64,000 nucleotides of DNA, taken from contig NZ_JACVVP010000029.1 in assembly GCF_014534745.1 (NCBI RefSeq), positions 1-64,000 on the forward strand, read 5' to 3'. The notes below the pieces were generated by a model, which saw only the letters and a program-made list of their open reading frames with translations, ran no database searches and was not told the origin of the DNA. The position numbers and the translations under genes were made by a program. Of this stretch, positions 43,822 through 53,500 are shown one piece after another. The DNA is from Flammeovirga sp. EKP202. GTDB taxonomy: Bacteria > Bacteroidota > Bacteroidia > Cytophagales > Flammeovirgaceae. The stretch's first letter is position 1, and each line of letters begins with the position of its first letter.

Positions 43822-45231
43822 ATGGCGATATTAGATAGCCTGGCTGAGGTATTTGGAGCGAAAAGGAAAACTCCAAAGCTAACAATGATCCCTACAGTAA
43901 AAATGGGGGAACAGAAAAACAAAGCGGCACTTTCAATTGAGAAGGATAATGCTGCCGCAACAGCAAAACAGCAGAAAATTGTTCAAGAAAAAGCGAAGAA
44001 TGTTCAAGAGCTTGAAAAAGTGAAAGCAGAACTTCATAAGCTTGTGAATGAGCAGAATAAGAACAAGGTCGTTGATTATAAGCAGCAAAAAGAGCTTCAG
44101 AATATTAAACAGAAGCACGATAAGACAGTAGCTTATGCTAAACGTAAAGGTATAGCGAATAAGTCTTTGCAAAATCAACTATCCTATTATAAAAGGAAAT
44201 TTGCACAACTGACAAAGCAGCTCAATGAGAGAAAATCGTACTCAAAGGGTTATCAGAAAGCATTGTCAGCATGGAAGTCGAAATATACTTCACTCATCAA
44301 AAAGCATCATAAGCTTTCTAGGATGAGCAGTTCCAGAACAGCAAACGCCTACAAGAATAAGTACAAAAGGGCTTATAACGAGTTGAAGGCTATTCGTTCA
44401 AAATATAATACAGCTAAAAAACTGGCTTACAAGTATAAATCTTCATTGTCCAGTTCCGGAAAGGATAAGAAAAGAATTGCAAGAAAAGCAAAGAAGTACT
44501 TAAAAACAGCCAAGATTTACAAGAAGAAGTATGTACGTGTTTATGGTGCTTTGAAAAAGGAAAAACGTAGAAACGCAACTATGCGTAAGCGTTACAAGAA
44601 TACTTCAAAGTACAGAAGGTTTGCGTATAGTTACAAACGTAAGTACGGAGTTACAAAACGTTCTTATCAAGGAGCCAGACGTAAATATGGTCGTTTATAC
44701 AAGAGGTATAAAGGAGCAATAGCATATGCGAAACGATATACAAGACTTGCAAGAGCCAACCGTAAAAACAAAGCACTTGCAAAGAAGTATAGAGCTTTAG
44801 CATCAAGGTATAGAAAGGCATCTGTGAAATTCAAGAGAGGGTATTCAAAACACCGTTCAAGAGCCAACCGCATGAGGAAAATTGCAAAACGTTACCGTAA
44901 ACGTGCGAGGTATAGACAAAGTAAAAGAAGAATTAGAAGAAGCAGAAGAGGTGTTTTCAACCGTAGAAGAAGAACTTCTAGGCGAAGATCTTTAAGTTCC
45001 AGAAAGCGAGCTTTAAGGAAGAAATACTACGATAAATTGAAAAGAATCAAGAGCCCTTTTGCCAGACGAATTTTTCTAACGAGTTCTAAAATTCGCAGAA
45101 AATATGGGCTAAAGCCTTACAAAGGTAGAAGAAAGAGAGGTAGAAGCAGAGGTGTTTTCAGCCATTTCAAACGCTTCAGAAAAAACCTTCCTCACAATAG
45201 AGTAAAAAGGTTTTTTAAAAGATTATTCTAA
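43822..45231 (+). CDS. Extremely basic protamine-like protein with N-terminal coiled coil
   Basis: 469 residues, with very high Lys, Arg and Tyr content. Residues about 30-130 form a coiled coil (AKNVQELEKVKAELHKLVNE). The rest consists of regularly spaced Lys/Arg/Tyr helices (YKRKYGVTKRSYQGARRKYG; KRIARKAKKYLKTAKIYKKK) and ends in an Arg-rich tail (RRIRRSRRGVFNRRRRTSRR; RGRSRGVFSHFKRFRK). Such composition fits genome condensation inside a virion, like viral core proteins. No enzymatic motif is visible. Function is inferred from composition and position. Confidence 0.65.
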   Translation: MAILDSLAEVFGAKRKTPKLTMIPTVKMGEQKNKAALSIEKDNAAATAKQQKIVQEKAKNVQELEKVKAELHKLVNEQNKNKVVDYKQQKELQNIKQKHDKTVAYAKRKGIANKSLQNQLSYYKRKFAQLTKQLNERKSYSKGYQKALSAWKSKYTSLIKKHHKLSRMSSSRTANAYKNKYKRAYNELKAIRSKYNTAKKLAYKYKSSLSSSGKDKKRIARKAKKYLKTAKIYKKKYVRVYGALKKEKRRNATMRKRYKNTSKYRRFAYSYKRKYGVTKRSYQGARRKYGRLYKRYKGAIAYAKRYTRLARANRKNKALAKKYRALASRYRKASVKFKRGYSKHRSRANRMRKIAKRYRKRARYRQSKRRIRRSRRGVFNRRRRTSRRRSLSSRKRALRKKYYDKLKRIKSPFARRIFLTSSKIRRKYGLKPYKGRRKRGRSRGVFSHFKRFRKNLPHNRVKRFFKRLF

Positions 45232-45236
45232 ACAAT

Positions 45237-45266
45237 CCTACCGCTTTAATTTAATAAAGCGGTGGG
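45237..45266. other. Stem-loop without T-tract between two late genes
   Basis: CCTACCGCTTTA (45237-45248) pairs with TAAAGCGGTGGG (45255-45266) around ATTTAA, one G-T pair. The following bases are GTGACA, so it is not a normal terminator; it could be an RNA-processing or stabilising site. Confidence 0.6.
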
Positions 45267-45290
45267 GTGACAAACACCTAACACACAATA

Positions 45291-46130
45291 ATGGATTCAA
45301 CAACTATTGCTAGAGCATTGGTAGCAAACTTTGATAAGTTTGATATACTCTTAAAGGAAAAAGGGAAAAAAGAGGATGAAGCGGTTGTCCTTATCGAAAA
45401 CCATGAAGTGACTTCATTTGATGATGTATATAATCAGATTGAAGATTCAAAGCATTTGTTAGAGGAGGATAATGAGATTTCTATTGTTCCTATCAAAATG
45501 CAAGGGAAGTCACCAAGGAGGAAACCTGAGTATAGATTTACCAAATCGTCTGAAAATAATTCCCCTCAAGCACCTGTTGGGTTTGGAAACCTGACTCCAC
45601 CTGCAGAGATGCAGGATTTAATGGTAAGGCATCTTCAGAGTGTGAACATGAAACTTGACAATGAGTTGATCACTATCACTCGTCAGAGGGATGATTATAA
45701 AAAGGAAGTGGATGATCTGACCAGGGAGAAATGGCGTTTCGAAATGGATATTGACCGTTTGAAACGAGATCTTAAAGATGAGGAGGAAAAACATAAAGAG
45801 GAGAAAGAAAAGAAAGGGGGATTGAACGGTATTGTTGATTCACCTGTTTTTGTTGAACTCGCCTCAAGACTTATGGGTATCCCACAGGTGAGCAATCCAA
45901 CTTATGACCAGCAACAGATTGGATCGGTGCCTGAACCTGAATTTACGCCACAGATTGCCAGTCTTCCGGAAGAAAAATCAGATAAGGAAAAAGCAATAGA
46001 TCATATTGCTGAAATTCTGAAGACTTTCCCAGATGAAGCACTCAATAAAGTAGGGATGCTTATTCAAGTTATTCAACCTAATCCCCAGGCAATAGATAGA
46101 GCATTGGAACCATTTAAATCCAAAAATTAA
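45291..46130 (+). CDS. Coiled-coil protein, structural or scaffold candidate
   Basis: 279 residues, acidic. The N-terminal 65 residues look folded; residues about 110-185 form a coiled coil (ELITITRQRDDYKKEVDDLT; FEMDIDRLKRDLKDEEEKHK). The C-terminus is helical (KEKAIDHIAEILKTFPDEAL). Being acidic and next to the protamine-like protein, it could be its partner or a scaffold. Not recognised as a family. Confidence 0.6.
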   Translation: MDSTTIARALVANFDKFDILLKEKGKKEDEAVVLIENHEVTSFDDVYNQIEDSKHLLEEDNEISIVPIKMQGKSPRRKPEYRFTKSSENNSPQAPVGFGNLTPPAEMQDLMVRHLQSVNMKLDNELITITRQRDDYKKEVDDLTREKWRFEMDIDRLKRDLKDEEEKHKEEKEKKGGLNGIVDSPVFVELASRLMGIPQVSNPTYDQQQIGSVPEPEFTPQIASLPEEKSDKEKAIDHIAEILKTFPDEALNKVGMLIQVIQPNPQAIDRALEPFKSKN

Positions 46131-46131
46131 A

Positions 46132-46314
46132 ATGAAAAAATCACAAGTTACACTAACTCTCACAGGAACTACAGATAAGGAAATTGCTGAAGCTGCCAAT
46201 TGTCTTCAAGTGTTTGCTGAAACCATCACAGTAGATAATATGAAGCTTTTAGCAACTAAGGCCAATAAAAAAGGCATTAATCAGAAGATTAAAAAGTTCC
46301 ACACATTTATCTAA
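46132..46314 (+). CDS. Small hypothetical protein
   Basis: 60 residues, basic (VTLTLTGTTDKEIAEAANCL; then ATKANKKGINQKIKKF). It starts one base after the previous stop, so it is probably co-translated. A beta-strand followed by two helices is suggested. Function unknown. Confidence 0.55.
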   Translation: MKKSQVTLTLTGTTDKEIAEAANCLQVFAETITVDNMKLLATKANKKGINQKIKKFHTFI

Positions 46315-46326
46315 TAAAGTCAGGAG

Positions 46327-46518
46327 ATGAGAAAAGAAAGTTCAAATAAATTATCAAAAAAAGATTCAGCGAAAAAATGGAGACAGAGACAGGATTTTCA
46401 TTCTCCGAAAATGAATGCTTTGAAAGAAACTCAAATTTTTGAGGAAACGATAAATACTACTTTTCAAACCTCCACAGCATACTATGGCTTTCAATCCAGA
46501 ATGTTAGTGTTTCATTAA
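46327..46518 (+). CDS. Small hypothetical protein
   Basis: 63 residues, very basic at the start (RKESSNKLSKKDSAKKWRQR) and otherwise polar. Tight spacing with neighbours (12 and 9 bases) argues that it is real. Unknown function; nucleic-acid contact is possible. Confidence 0.45.
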   Translation: MRKESSNKLSKKDSAKKWRQRQDFHSPKMNALKETQIFEETINTTFQTSTAYYGFQSRMLVFH

Positions 46519-46527
46519 GCTAGTAAA

Positions 46528-47337
46528 ATGTTAATAGCGGCAACAACAGTAAATAAAGGCGTCAGTAAGGCAAAAGAAGTCATCAGCGAGAATAAATATA
46601 CCATAATGGGAACCATTGGTACCATTGGAGCTTTAGGAGTAGCTTACTTTGCTTTTGACCGTTGGAAAAAGAACAAAGATGAACAGGAGGCCAACAATGC
46701 TTATGGTGTAGACTCTAAAGAAGGTCAGGCCGTTCGTATTGCAACTACTATTTACAATTCGTTGCATACATGGGGTAATCCTGTTTTTACATTCATGTCC
46801 AACACAGATGAGGAATCAATTAAAGGAGCTTTAAAGCTGATGAAACTAAGGGGTGTGCCTTTCAGTCTAGTGACCGCAATGTATAAAAAGCTGTATAACA
46901 GATCCCTTTCTACTGATTTATCAAAAGAGCTTGATGTCGATGAAAAGAAGGAAATAGATTCAATTATTTACCTGAAACCGTCTCCCGTGAAAATCAACAC
47001 AGATAAATCAGCAACAACTTATGCTAAAGTGAATAGCTGGAACGGGGAGCCTCTTTTCAAGACTGTTTCCGATGTATATCTGCCTGGTTTTTCCTATGGG
47101 AGAGAAAAAATAATTCATCTGAAAAATGATACTCATTTAGGGCCTTTGACTGGTAAGCAATACAAAGGTTTCAAACAGGTATCAGTGATGATTGGAGGTA
47201 AACCTTATAACGTTTGGGTAGATGGTGCTGAGATAATTGAGCAAAGTGCAGCAGAAACACAAAAACAGTTATCATCTGGAGCCTCACGACAAATGTCTGA
47301 TAAGGAAAAGATATTGATTATGAACTATTTCGTATAA
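46528..47337 (+). CDS. Membrane-anchored late protein
   Basis: 269 residues. A transmembrane segment lies at about 25-45 (YTIMGTIGTIGALGVAYFAF) followed by a basic stop-transfer (DRWKKNKDE). The rest is soluble with helical and beta parts (LMKLRGVPFSLVTAMYKKLY). It is four bases from the anchored peptidoglycan-binding protein and near the lysozyme, so it may be part of a virion-membrane entry or lysis complex. No family was recognised. Confidence 0.6.
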   Translation: MLIAATTVNKGVSKAKEVISENKYTIMGTIGTIGALGVAYFAFDRWKKNKDEQEANNAYGVDSKEGQAVRIATTIYNSLHTWGNPVFTFMSNTDEESIKGALKLMKLRGVPFSLVTAMYKKLYNRSLSTDLSKELDVDEKKEIDSIIYLKPSPVKINTDKSATTYAKVNSWNGEPLFKTVSDVYLPGFSYGREKIIHLKNDTHLGPLTGKQYKGFKQVSVMIGGKPYNVWVDGAEIIEQSAAETQKQLSSGASRQMSDKEKILIMNYFV

Positions 47338-47340
47338 AAA

Positions 47341-47766
47341 ATGAACAACCTAATTTTATTAATCGGTGCAGGAGTGGCAGCTTATACATTATTTGGAAGC
47401 AGCTCAAAAAGTAAACCTGTAACACCACAACTACCTCAACCATCCTATTCTTCTGACAGTAACTTTTCTTTCGACACAAAGGAGAATAAGGATATTGTAC
47501 CCATTACTCAGGCTAGAAATTTCCCACTTCGATTTGGGAGCAGGGGCAATGAAGTAAAATTGCTTCAAGAAGCCATAATGAAGAGTGGTAATACTACAGC
47601 ATCCTTTCATGTAAGAACTACTGGCGGTGCAGATGGAATTTTCGGCTCAGGAACCCAAAAAGCAGTCAATGAGCTTGGCTATGATACAGAAGTTACAGTG
47701 CAGGAATATGCTGAACTACTCGTAAAGGTGGGTATTACAACCACCAAACTATCTGATTTATTATAA
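47341..47766 (+). CDS. Membrane-anchored peptidoglycan-binding-like protein
   Basis: 141 residues. An N-terminal hydrophobic anchor (LILLIGAGVAAYTLFG) is followed by a Pro/Ser linker and a PG_binding_1-like module (LRFGSRGNEVKLLQEAIM; GADGIFGSGTQKAVNEL). It would fix the cell wall to a membrane and is 19 bases before a lysozyme, so the two probably act together on peptidoglycan. Confidence 0.75.
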   Translation: MNNLILLIGAGVAAYTLFGSSSKSKPVTPQLPQPSYSSDSNFSFDTKENKDIVPITQARNFPLRFGSRGNEVKLLQEAIMKSGNTTASFHVRTTGGADGIFGSGTQKAVNELGYDTEVTVQEYAELLVKVGITTTKLSDLL

Positions 47767-47785
47767 CCTGAAAATCACTATAAAA

Positions 47786-48445
47786 ATGGATGCAGTTTTT
47801 AACAAAATCTACCCGAAAACAATCACTCATGAGGGCTATTATGCCAAAGTATCAGGTGATATTGGGGGAGAGACTTACATGGGTGTAGCTCGTAAATATC
47901 ATCCAAATTGGGAAGGGTGGAAAATTGTTGACTTTGAGAAGCGAAAGAAAGGAGGGCGTTTACCTTGGAATTATAGAATCAACAATGCAGACCTTGATCA
48001 AGTGGTGAAAGGTTTCTACTATAAACAGTTCTGGTTAAGAAGAAATTTACAGCATGTAAAAGATGCCAATGTAGCAGGTTTGATCTTTGACTTTGGTGTG
48101 AATGCCGGAGGAAATGCGGTAAAGGTACTTCAAAGAGTACTCAATGAACAATTTGGTCAAAAACTATCTGTGGATGGGGCTATTGGTCCAATTACATTGA
48201 AGTCCATCAACTCCGTTAATCAGCAGTCATTGTTTCAAAGTTATACGAATGAGAGAGTAGCTTACTATAAGCATAGAGCTACTTATCCTAACCAGTCAAA
48301 ATTTTTAAAAGGTTGGCTGAAACGTGCTTACTCATATGTATACGATACAGCAATGAACAACAAGACATTAGTAACTACATCGACTTTGGTAATGGTAGGT
48401 GTAGGAGCTTATCTATTCTATCAGTATTACAATAATTTATCATGA
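47786..48445 (+). CDS. GH108 lysozyme (N-acetylmuramidase) with C-terminal membrane anchor
   Basis: 219 residues. The family opens with the catalytic Glu in ITHEGYYAKV (Glu16; EGGY in relatives) and GDIGGETYMGV. A C-terminal PG_binding_3 domain follows (about 88-160; FDFGVNAGGNAVKVLQRVL, LSVDGAIGPITLKSIN). The last 30 residues form a transmembrane helix (LVTTSTLVMVGVGAYLFYQY), unusual for a free endolysin and like virion-membrane-bound muramidases of lipid-containing phages. The end overlaps the next gene by four bases. Confidence 0.85.
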   Translation: MDAVFNKIYPKTITHEGYYAKVSGDIGGETYMGVARKYHPNWEGWKIVDFEKRKKGGRLPWNYRINNADLDQVVKGFYYKQFWLRRNLQHVKDANVAGLIFDFGVNAGGNAVKVLQRVLNEQFGQKLSVDGAIGPITLKSINSVNQQSLFQSYTNERVAYYKHRATYPNQSKFLKGWLKRAYSYVYDTAMNNKTLVTTSTLVMVGVGAYLFYQYYNNLS

Positions 48446-48732
48446 TCAAAGACCAAAAAGTAATTGAACCTGATATTGAAGTAATTGACGATGGTAAGCA
48501 TCGCATAGCACCAGACACAGAGCGTGCATTATACTCTGTGTTCGGTGGTGTGTTAGGTCAAGCAGTAGGGAAGGCTTTTGGTGCAAAATCAAACCTTCCT
48601 ATGCTGTTTGGTACCGCAGCTGGACATATCTTTTATGATTATGATCGAAGAGGCCTCTATAAAAAGAAGATGCAGAACTTTGTTGATGAGCTGGAAAAGA
48701 AGGGATTGAAATTGACTAAAGTAGGACAATAA
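48442..48732 (+). CDS. Small membrane-associated late protein
   Basis: 96 residues. A Gly/Ala-rich segment in the middle (LYSVFGGVLGQAVGKAFGA; LPMLFGTAAGHIFYDYD) looks like one or two short membrane helices, and the end is charged and helical (MQNFVDELEKKGLKL). It overlaps the lysozyme gene. Possibly a virion membrane or lysis accessory protein. Confidence 0.6.
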   Translation: MIKDQKVIEPDIEVIDDGKHRIAPDTERALYSVFGGVLGQAVGKAFGAKSNLPMLFGTAAGHIFYDYDRRGLYKKKMQNFVDELEKKGLKLTKVGQ

Positions 48733-48744
48733 CAGAGCAGTAAT

Positions 48745-48927
48745 ATGAATCTATTCCTCAATTTAATCTGTTTTATTTCAATTTATCCTCTTTACCTGTT
48801 TGATAATACATCTGAAAATGGAAGGACAGTACATTTTCACTCTATTACTGGATGCCTTATATGTAATCAAAAACGGGATGAGAGAGGAATGAATTTTAAA
48901 AAACTACGTCATCATTTTTTCTGTTGA
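48745..48927 (+). CDS. Doubtful small ORF
   Basis: 60 residues; a hydrophobic start (LNLICFISIYPLYLF) and a Cys/His-rich remainder (CLICNQKRDERG, RHHFFC). Its position inside the late run favours it, but codon use and composition are not convincing and no family was recognised. Confidence 0.25.
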   Translation: MNLFLNLICFISIYPLYLFDNTSENGRTVHFHSITGCLICNQKRDERGMNFKKLRHHFFC

Positions 48928-48973
48928 ATGTGTTGAAACCTTAAATATTATTGTAAAAAAAGACCTAATAACA

Positions 48974-49093
48974 ATGTTGAATTTATTTGTAAAAATTGGC
49001 CCATCTGAAAAGAAAAGTACAAAGCCTTTAAATGGTACTTTGAAAAAAGTAACATCAAACAACAAGAAAGTGAAAAAGTACATTATCGGTTAA
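48974..49093 (+). CDS. Small basic 39-residue protein
   Basis: Reading from ATG 48974 gives 39 residues (MLNLFVKIGPSEKKSTKPLNG and a Lys-rich end ...KKVKKYIIG); this window listing breaks it in two. Its stop codon overlaps the methyltransferase start (TAATG at 49091-49095), so translation is likely coupled. Function unknown. Confidence 0.5.
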   Translation: MLNLFVKIGPSEKKSTKPLNGTLKKVTSNNKKVKKYIIG

Positions 49094-49857
49094 TGATGAA
49101 AGCTGAAGCGAAATATAACTCACTGGTTGATGACTTGGTCAAAGTTGAGAATTATCAACTTACTAAGGACCAAATTGGTTTCCTTAAAAATTATAATCCA
49201 CCTAGAGAAAAAGAGTCAGGAGAATATAATTTATATGAATATTTCACTCCTTTTTTTATTAGTGAAATCATGTACAAACTGGCTGTTAAACATGGTTACC
49301 AAGGAGGAAATGTGCTGGACCCTTCTTCCGGAACAGGTCGTTTGCTAGAATATTTTCCTACGGAAAGTCATTCCAAACTGTACTTAGTGGAAAGGGATGA
49401 AAAGAATCATGCAGTTGGTAAAGCTTTATTCCCCAATTCAAATCATTTTTTAGGGTACTTCGAAGAGACTTTTTTAGAAACACATAGAAGAAGCAGACTG
49501 AAATCAGGTACCAGTAATTTAAAAGGTTACCCATTTGATCTGATTATGACGAATCCGCCCTATGGTCCTGAACACAAAAACAAGTACTCGATATACTTTC
49601 GCAATGAGCTTAAAAAGCTAGGAATAAAGAAAATCACTTTGGATGGTTTTTTCATTCTTAAGTCATTGGACCTTCTGAAAAAAGATGGTTTGATGGTGAT
49701 ACTCACCGCTTCAGCTTTCCTTTCAAACAACAATAATCTGAACGGTTTAAAAAGCATATTAGACAGTAAATGTACGCTGGAAGATGCCTATAGATTACCT
49801 TCCATATTTGATACAACAAAAGTTCCAACTGATATTATAATCCTTAGAAAGAAATGA
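49093..49857 (+). CDS. DNA adenine-N6 methyltransferase
   Basis: 254 residues. Motif I (VLDPSSGTGRLLEYF, about 74-88) binds S-adenosylmethionine and motif IV (MTNPPYGPE, about 152-160) is the NPPY catalytic motif of N6-adenine or N4-cytosine enzymes; adenine is more likely for this fold. No separate target-recognition domain is visible, so specificity may be low or given by a partner. No restriction enzyme is adjacent. The pairing with a giant SNF2 helicase recalls virion-carried anti-restriction functions such as phage P1 DarB. Confidence 0.85.
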   Translation: MMKAEAKYNSLVDDLVKVENYQLTKDQIGFLKNYNPPREKESGEYNLYEYFTPFFISEIMYKLAVKHGYQGGNVLDPSSGTGRLLEYFPTESHSKLYLVERDEKNHAVGKALFPNSNHFLGYFEETFLETHRRSRLKSGTSNLKGYPFDLIMTNPPYGPEHKNKYSIYFRNELKKLGIKKITLDGFFILKSLDLLKKDGLMVILTASAFLSNNNNLNGLKSILDSKCTLEDAYRLPSIFDTTKVPTDIIILRKK

Positions 49858-50051
49858 CAGAGAAATCGATAAGAGATGAAATCTACAATTTTCTAAAAGC
49901 CAACGAAAGTAAACTTAAAAGTTTATTAAAGGCTCAATTATCATCGAAAGAAGGGTATAAGTTTATTGAAAGCAGAGTCATTAGTATGATAGCTAATGAA
50001 AATTTATCGTTGAGTGAAGCGGTTATGCAACTGAATTTCGAACATGAATAG
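49854..50051 (+). CDS. Small hypothetical protein between methyltransferase and helicase
   Basis: 65 residues, helical (DEIYNFLKANESKLKSLLKA; SRVISMIANENLSLSEAVMQ). It overlaps the genes on both sides by a few bases. Likely a subunit or adaptor of the methyltransferase/helicase set, inferred only from position. Confidence 0.6.
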   Translation: MTEKSIRDEIYNFLKANESKLKSLLKAQLSSKEGYKFIESRVISMIANENLSLSEAVMQLNFEHE

Positions 50052-50541
50052 AAATGCATTTTATAGAGCAAGGTCACATTACTATCATTTAGTTTCCACC
50101 AGGAATAAAAATGAACTGATTAAGGCTGGATTATCCGCAAGTGATATTACTCAAAGACTGAACAAAGAGAATTTTGAGTATTACAACTATGGAAGAAAAC
50201 CTCCTGAAGAAATAAGCGAAGTTGATCAGAAAATAATCGAAGGCCTTTCAAGTCAATTCAGTAATGCTAAACTGACTTTTAAGGAATTGTCTCAATGCTC
50301 AAACTATTTTGAAATCAACCCTGATAAAATAATCGGGGAGACAATCAGGACTACAAGCTTATTTTTTCCTTTTATGGTGAAAGGGGGTAAAAAAGAAGTA
50401 GTTGAATATTTCAAAAACCGTTTAAAATATAAAACTGAAAAAGAAATAATAATAGCTAAAGCTAAGGCGAAAATAAAAATCATTCGTATCAGAAAACAAC
50501 TACTCGAAATCAGATTAAAAAACACAAATGACACTCATTAA
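50044..50541 (+). CDS. Hypothetical protein sharing a basic C-terminal tail with the helicase
   Basis: 165 residues, not recognised. The end (IIIAKAKAKIKIIRIRKQLL) closely resembles the end of the large helicase (KVKARAKLKIVRIRMKKLQ). A shared tail on otherwise different proteins suggests a common docking or packaging signal. The gene overlaps both neighbours. Confidence 0.6.
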   Translation: MNRNAFYRARSHYYHLVSTRNKNELIKAGLSASDITQRLNKENFEYYNYGRKPPEEISEVDQKIIEGLSSQFSNAKLTFKELSQCSNYFEINPDKIIGETIRTTSLFFPFMVKGGKKEVVEYFKNRLKYKTEKEIIIAKAKAKIKIIRIRKQLLEIRLKNTNDTH

Positions 50542-53500
50542 TAGATATACTGGAAAACTAGATCAGCAGACAAAGAACCTAATAAAGAATATCAGTAAAG
50601 TTAATTTACAAGGGTTAGGTAGTGTCAGTTCTGATTTGGCAAAGTCTTTTGACCAAATGGTCGAAAAATGGAACCCAGACTTAACCATAGACGAAATTAA
50701 AGCCTATAATTGGTATCAGCATAAAATGGGCCTTCCATTTAAAAATTGGAAGAAATCAAAGGTTTACAATCACTTTTCATTGACAGATAAAGAGATCAGT
50801 CAATTTGTGAAAAATGGTGTTTTATTTATCAAGAAAGGGGTGGAATACCCTCAGCCATTAGCTATTTTTCTTTCAAAGAATTTATACGCTTTAGAACGTG
50901 AAGTAAAAGCGATCAAAGAGGATATTATTAGTAAATATGGTGAAAACGCTTACGAAAATCATATTCGTGTCATCAACAAATTTAAACCCAAAGCACTTTC
51001 ATTTTTCAATAAAAGTATTGCTGATAGACCAATATTGAAAGCTATCAGTAAATTCTCACAGGAACATCTTATTTCGGAATACAATGATGACTTAGGATTG
51101 TACTTGGAGGAACCTACAGCACTTTCTACCGCTTTTGAAATGTATTTGCTTCATCTTTCTGAAGATGAACTGCCAAGAAATATGTCAGGTCAGTTCATTA
51201 ATCTCTATTATCTCCAAGGTGCCAGAAAGCCAAGGGATATGGATAAAAAGGTTTTTGAAAGAGATAAGATGAAAGCTGTTGAAGAAGGAGAGAAGCTCTA
51301 TGCGAAATTTCTGCATGAAGGAATCTCAGTCAATGAACGAATGAAGTTAGATCGTCTTTGGAATGAACAGTTCAACGGTTACTGTGATATTATCTCGAAG
51401 AAAGTTCCTATTGCATTAGAAGTATCTGATTCATTTCATGGGTTCCAATTCTCTTTAAGACCTGCACAAAGAGATGGTGTAGCCTTTATGGACATCAAGA
51501 AATCGGGGATTATTGCATTTGATGTTGGGGTAGGAAAGACCATTACAGCAATATCTCAAATAGCATCTGCAATGCAACAGGGAAGGTGTAAAAAGCCTTT
51601 AATCATAGTTCCTAACCCAACGTACTCCAACTGGATTTCAGAAATGTTTGGTAAGGTGGATGACAATGGAAAAAAATTAAAAGGTGTGCTTTCCGGAACG
51701 GGTATCAAGATCAATGAATGGTACAACCTGAACAATAAGATTTGTCAGGAGAATGCTATTGATTTCGATACAGTTGTTGATGATAATACTATCACATTAG
51801 TAACATTTGAAGGGCTTAAAAAGATAGGTTTCTCTCCAAGTCTTGAAGGTGACTTTGTGAATGAAATAAGCAACATATTAGAGCAGGATTTTCATGATTT
51901 GAAAAAAGAAAATTCTAGCTATGAAAAACTTATAGGTTTGGTTCCATCCAAGGGGCAACAAAGAAGGGACCAGCAAAGGAGAGAATCGATAGATAATGAA
52001 ATCAGTGAATCTACATTCGATACTGTTTGCAACATTGATACACTAGGTTTTGATTATGTTGTAGTGGATGAAGCTCACAACTTCAAAAACTTATTTGGTG
52101 ATGTAAAAAAAGATGATGGAGAAAGTGCTAAACGTTTCAACTTCAGTGGCAGTACAGGCAGTCAAAGAGCAAGACAGCTATTCTTTGTCACCAATTATAT
52201 ACAGCAGAAGTTCAAAGGAAATATTATGCTGCTTACAGCAACCCCTTTCAACAACTCCCCGCTGGAAGTTTTCTCAATGCTAAGTTATGTTGCTCGAGAA
52301 AATTTGAACGACATGAATCTATTTAACCTTAATAGATTTTTTGAAACATTCATTGATGAGACTTTCGAGACTGTTGTAAAACCTAACGGTTCCTTAGATA
52401 AAAAAGTAGTTGTCAAAAGCTTCAATAACATGCTTGTGTTAGGGAAATTGCTTTACAATAACATCAACTACAAAACGGGTGATGAAGCGAATGTGCCAAG
52501 GCCATGTAAGATAAATCTTCCTCTAACCACTAAAATGGTGAATGGAGAAGCGGTAAAGTTACCGACAAAAGAACAGAAGGTTACTTATATCTCCATGACC
52601 GAAAGACAGGATCAGAATCAATTAGCGATTGTTGCAGCTGCTAATAATGCTCCGAAGGATGATACGGGTGCTATTCTCAGAATGATGGGACAATCGATTA
52701 ATAATGCGTTGTCTCCTCATGTATTTGAAAAAACACCTCCTAGTCAACTAACCGCCACACAATTTGTCAATGACTCACCAAAAATTAAGTATGCCTGTTT
52801 ATGTGCTAAATCAGTTCGTGATTACCATGTAAAAAGAAATGAGCATATTTCTGGGGTAGTGATTTATATCGATAGAGGAAAAGATTACTTTGAATTAGTA
52901 AAACAGTATTTGATTCAGGAATGTGGTTACAAAGACAAAGTTAAATCTAATACTGGAGGTACAGTTTCTGAGGTTGAAATCATAACAGGAAGTACGACTA
53001 CTAACAAAAAAGAAAAGATTAAGAATGCTTTTCAGGCTGGAGAAATAAAGGTCATCATTGGCAGTTCTACAATCAAAGAAGGTATTAATCTTCAAAAATA
53101 TGGTACCGTTTTGATCAACTGTCTCCCTGATTGGAACTCCACAGGTGTTCAGCAGCTCAACGGCAGGATTTACAGACAAGGTAATAAGTACGGTATTGTT
53201 CGTTTAGTAATGCCTTTGATGGAGAACTCTATGGATGTTTTCATTTTTCAGAAGCTGGAAGAGAAAACATCAAGAATCAATACACTTTGGGCAAGAGGGG
53301 ACAGAAAGAATGTTCTTGATGAGGAGTCATTAGATCCGCAGGAAGTGAAAATGGCCTTGATCACTGATTTGAAAGTATTAGCAGATCATGAGATCAAAAC
53401 TGAGTTAATGGACGTTGAAGGTGAAATTTCCTCACTTTATGAAACGAAAAAATCTCTTAGTGAATTCAGTGCTTTGAAAAGTAGGCTCAACGATGATAGA

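Noticed and set aside
33440..48445. Contractile injection system or tailocin
   Set aside because: No sheath, tube, baseplate or tape-measure protein is visible and many proteins are membrane-anchored.
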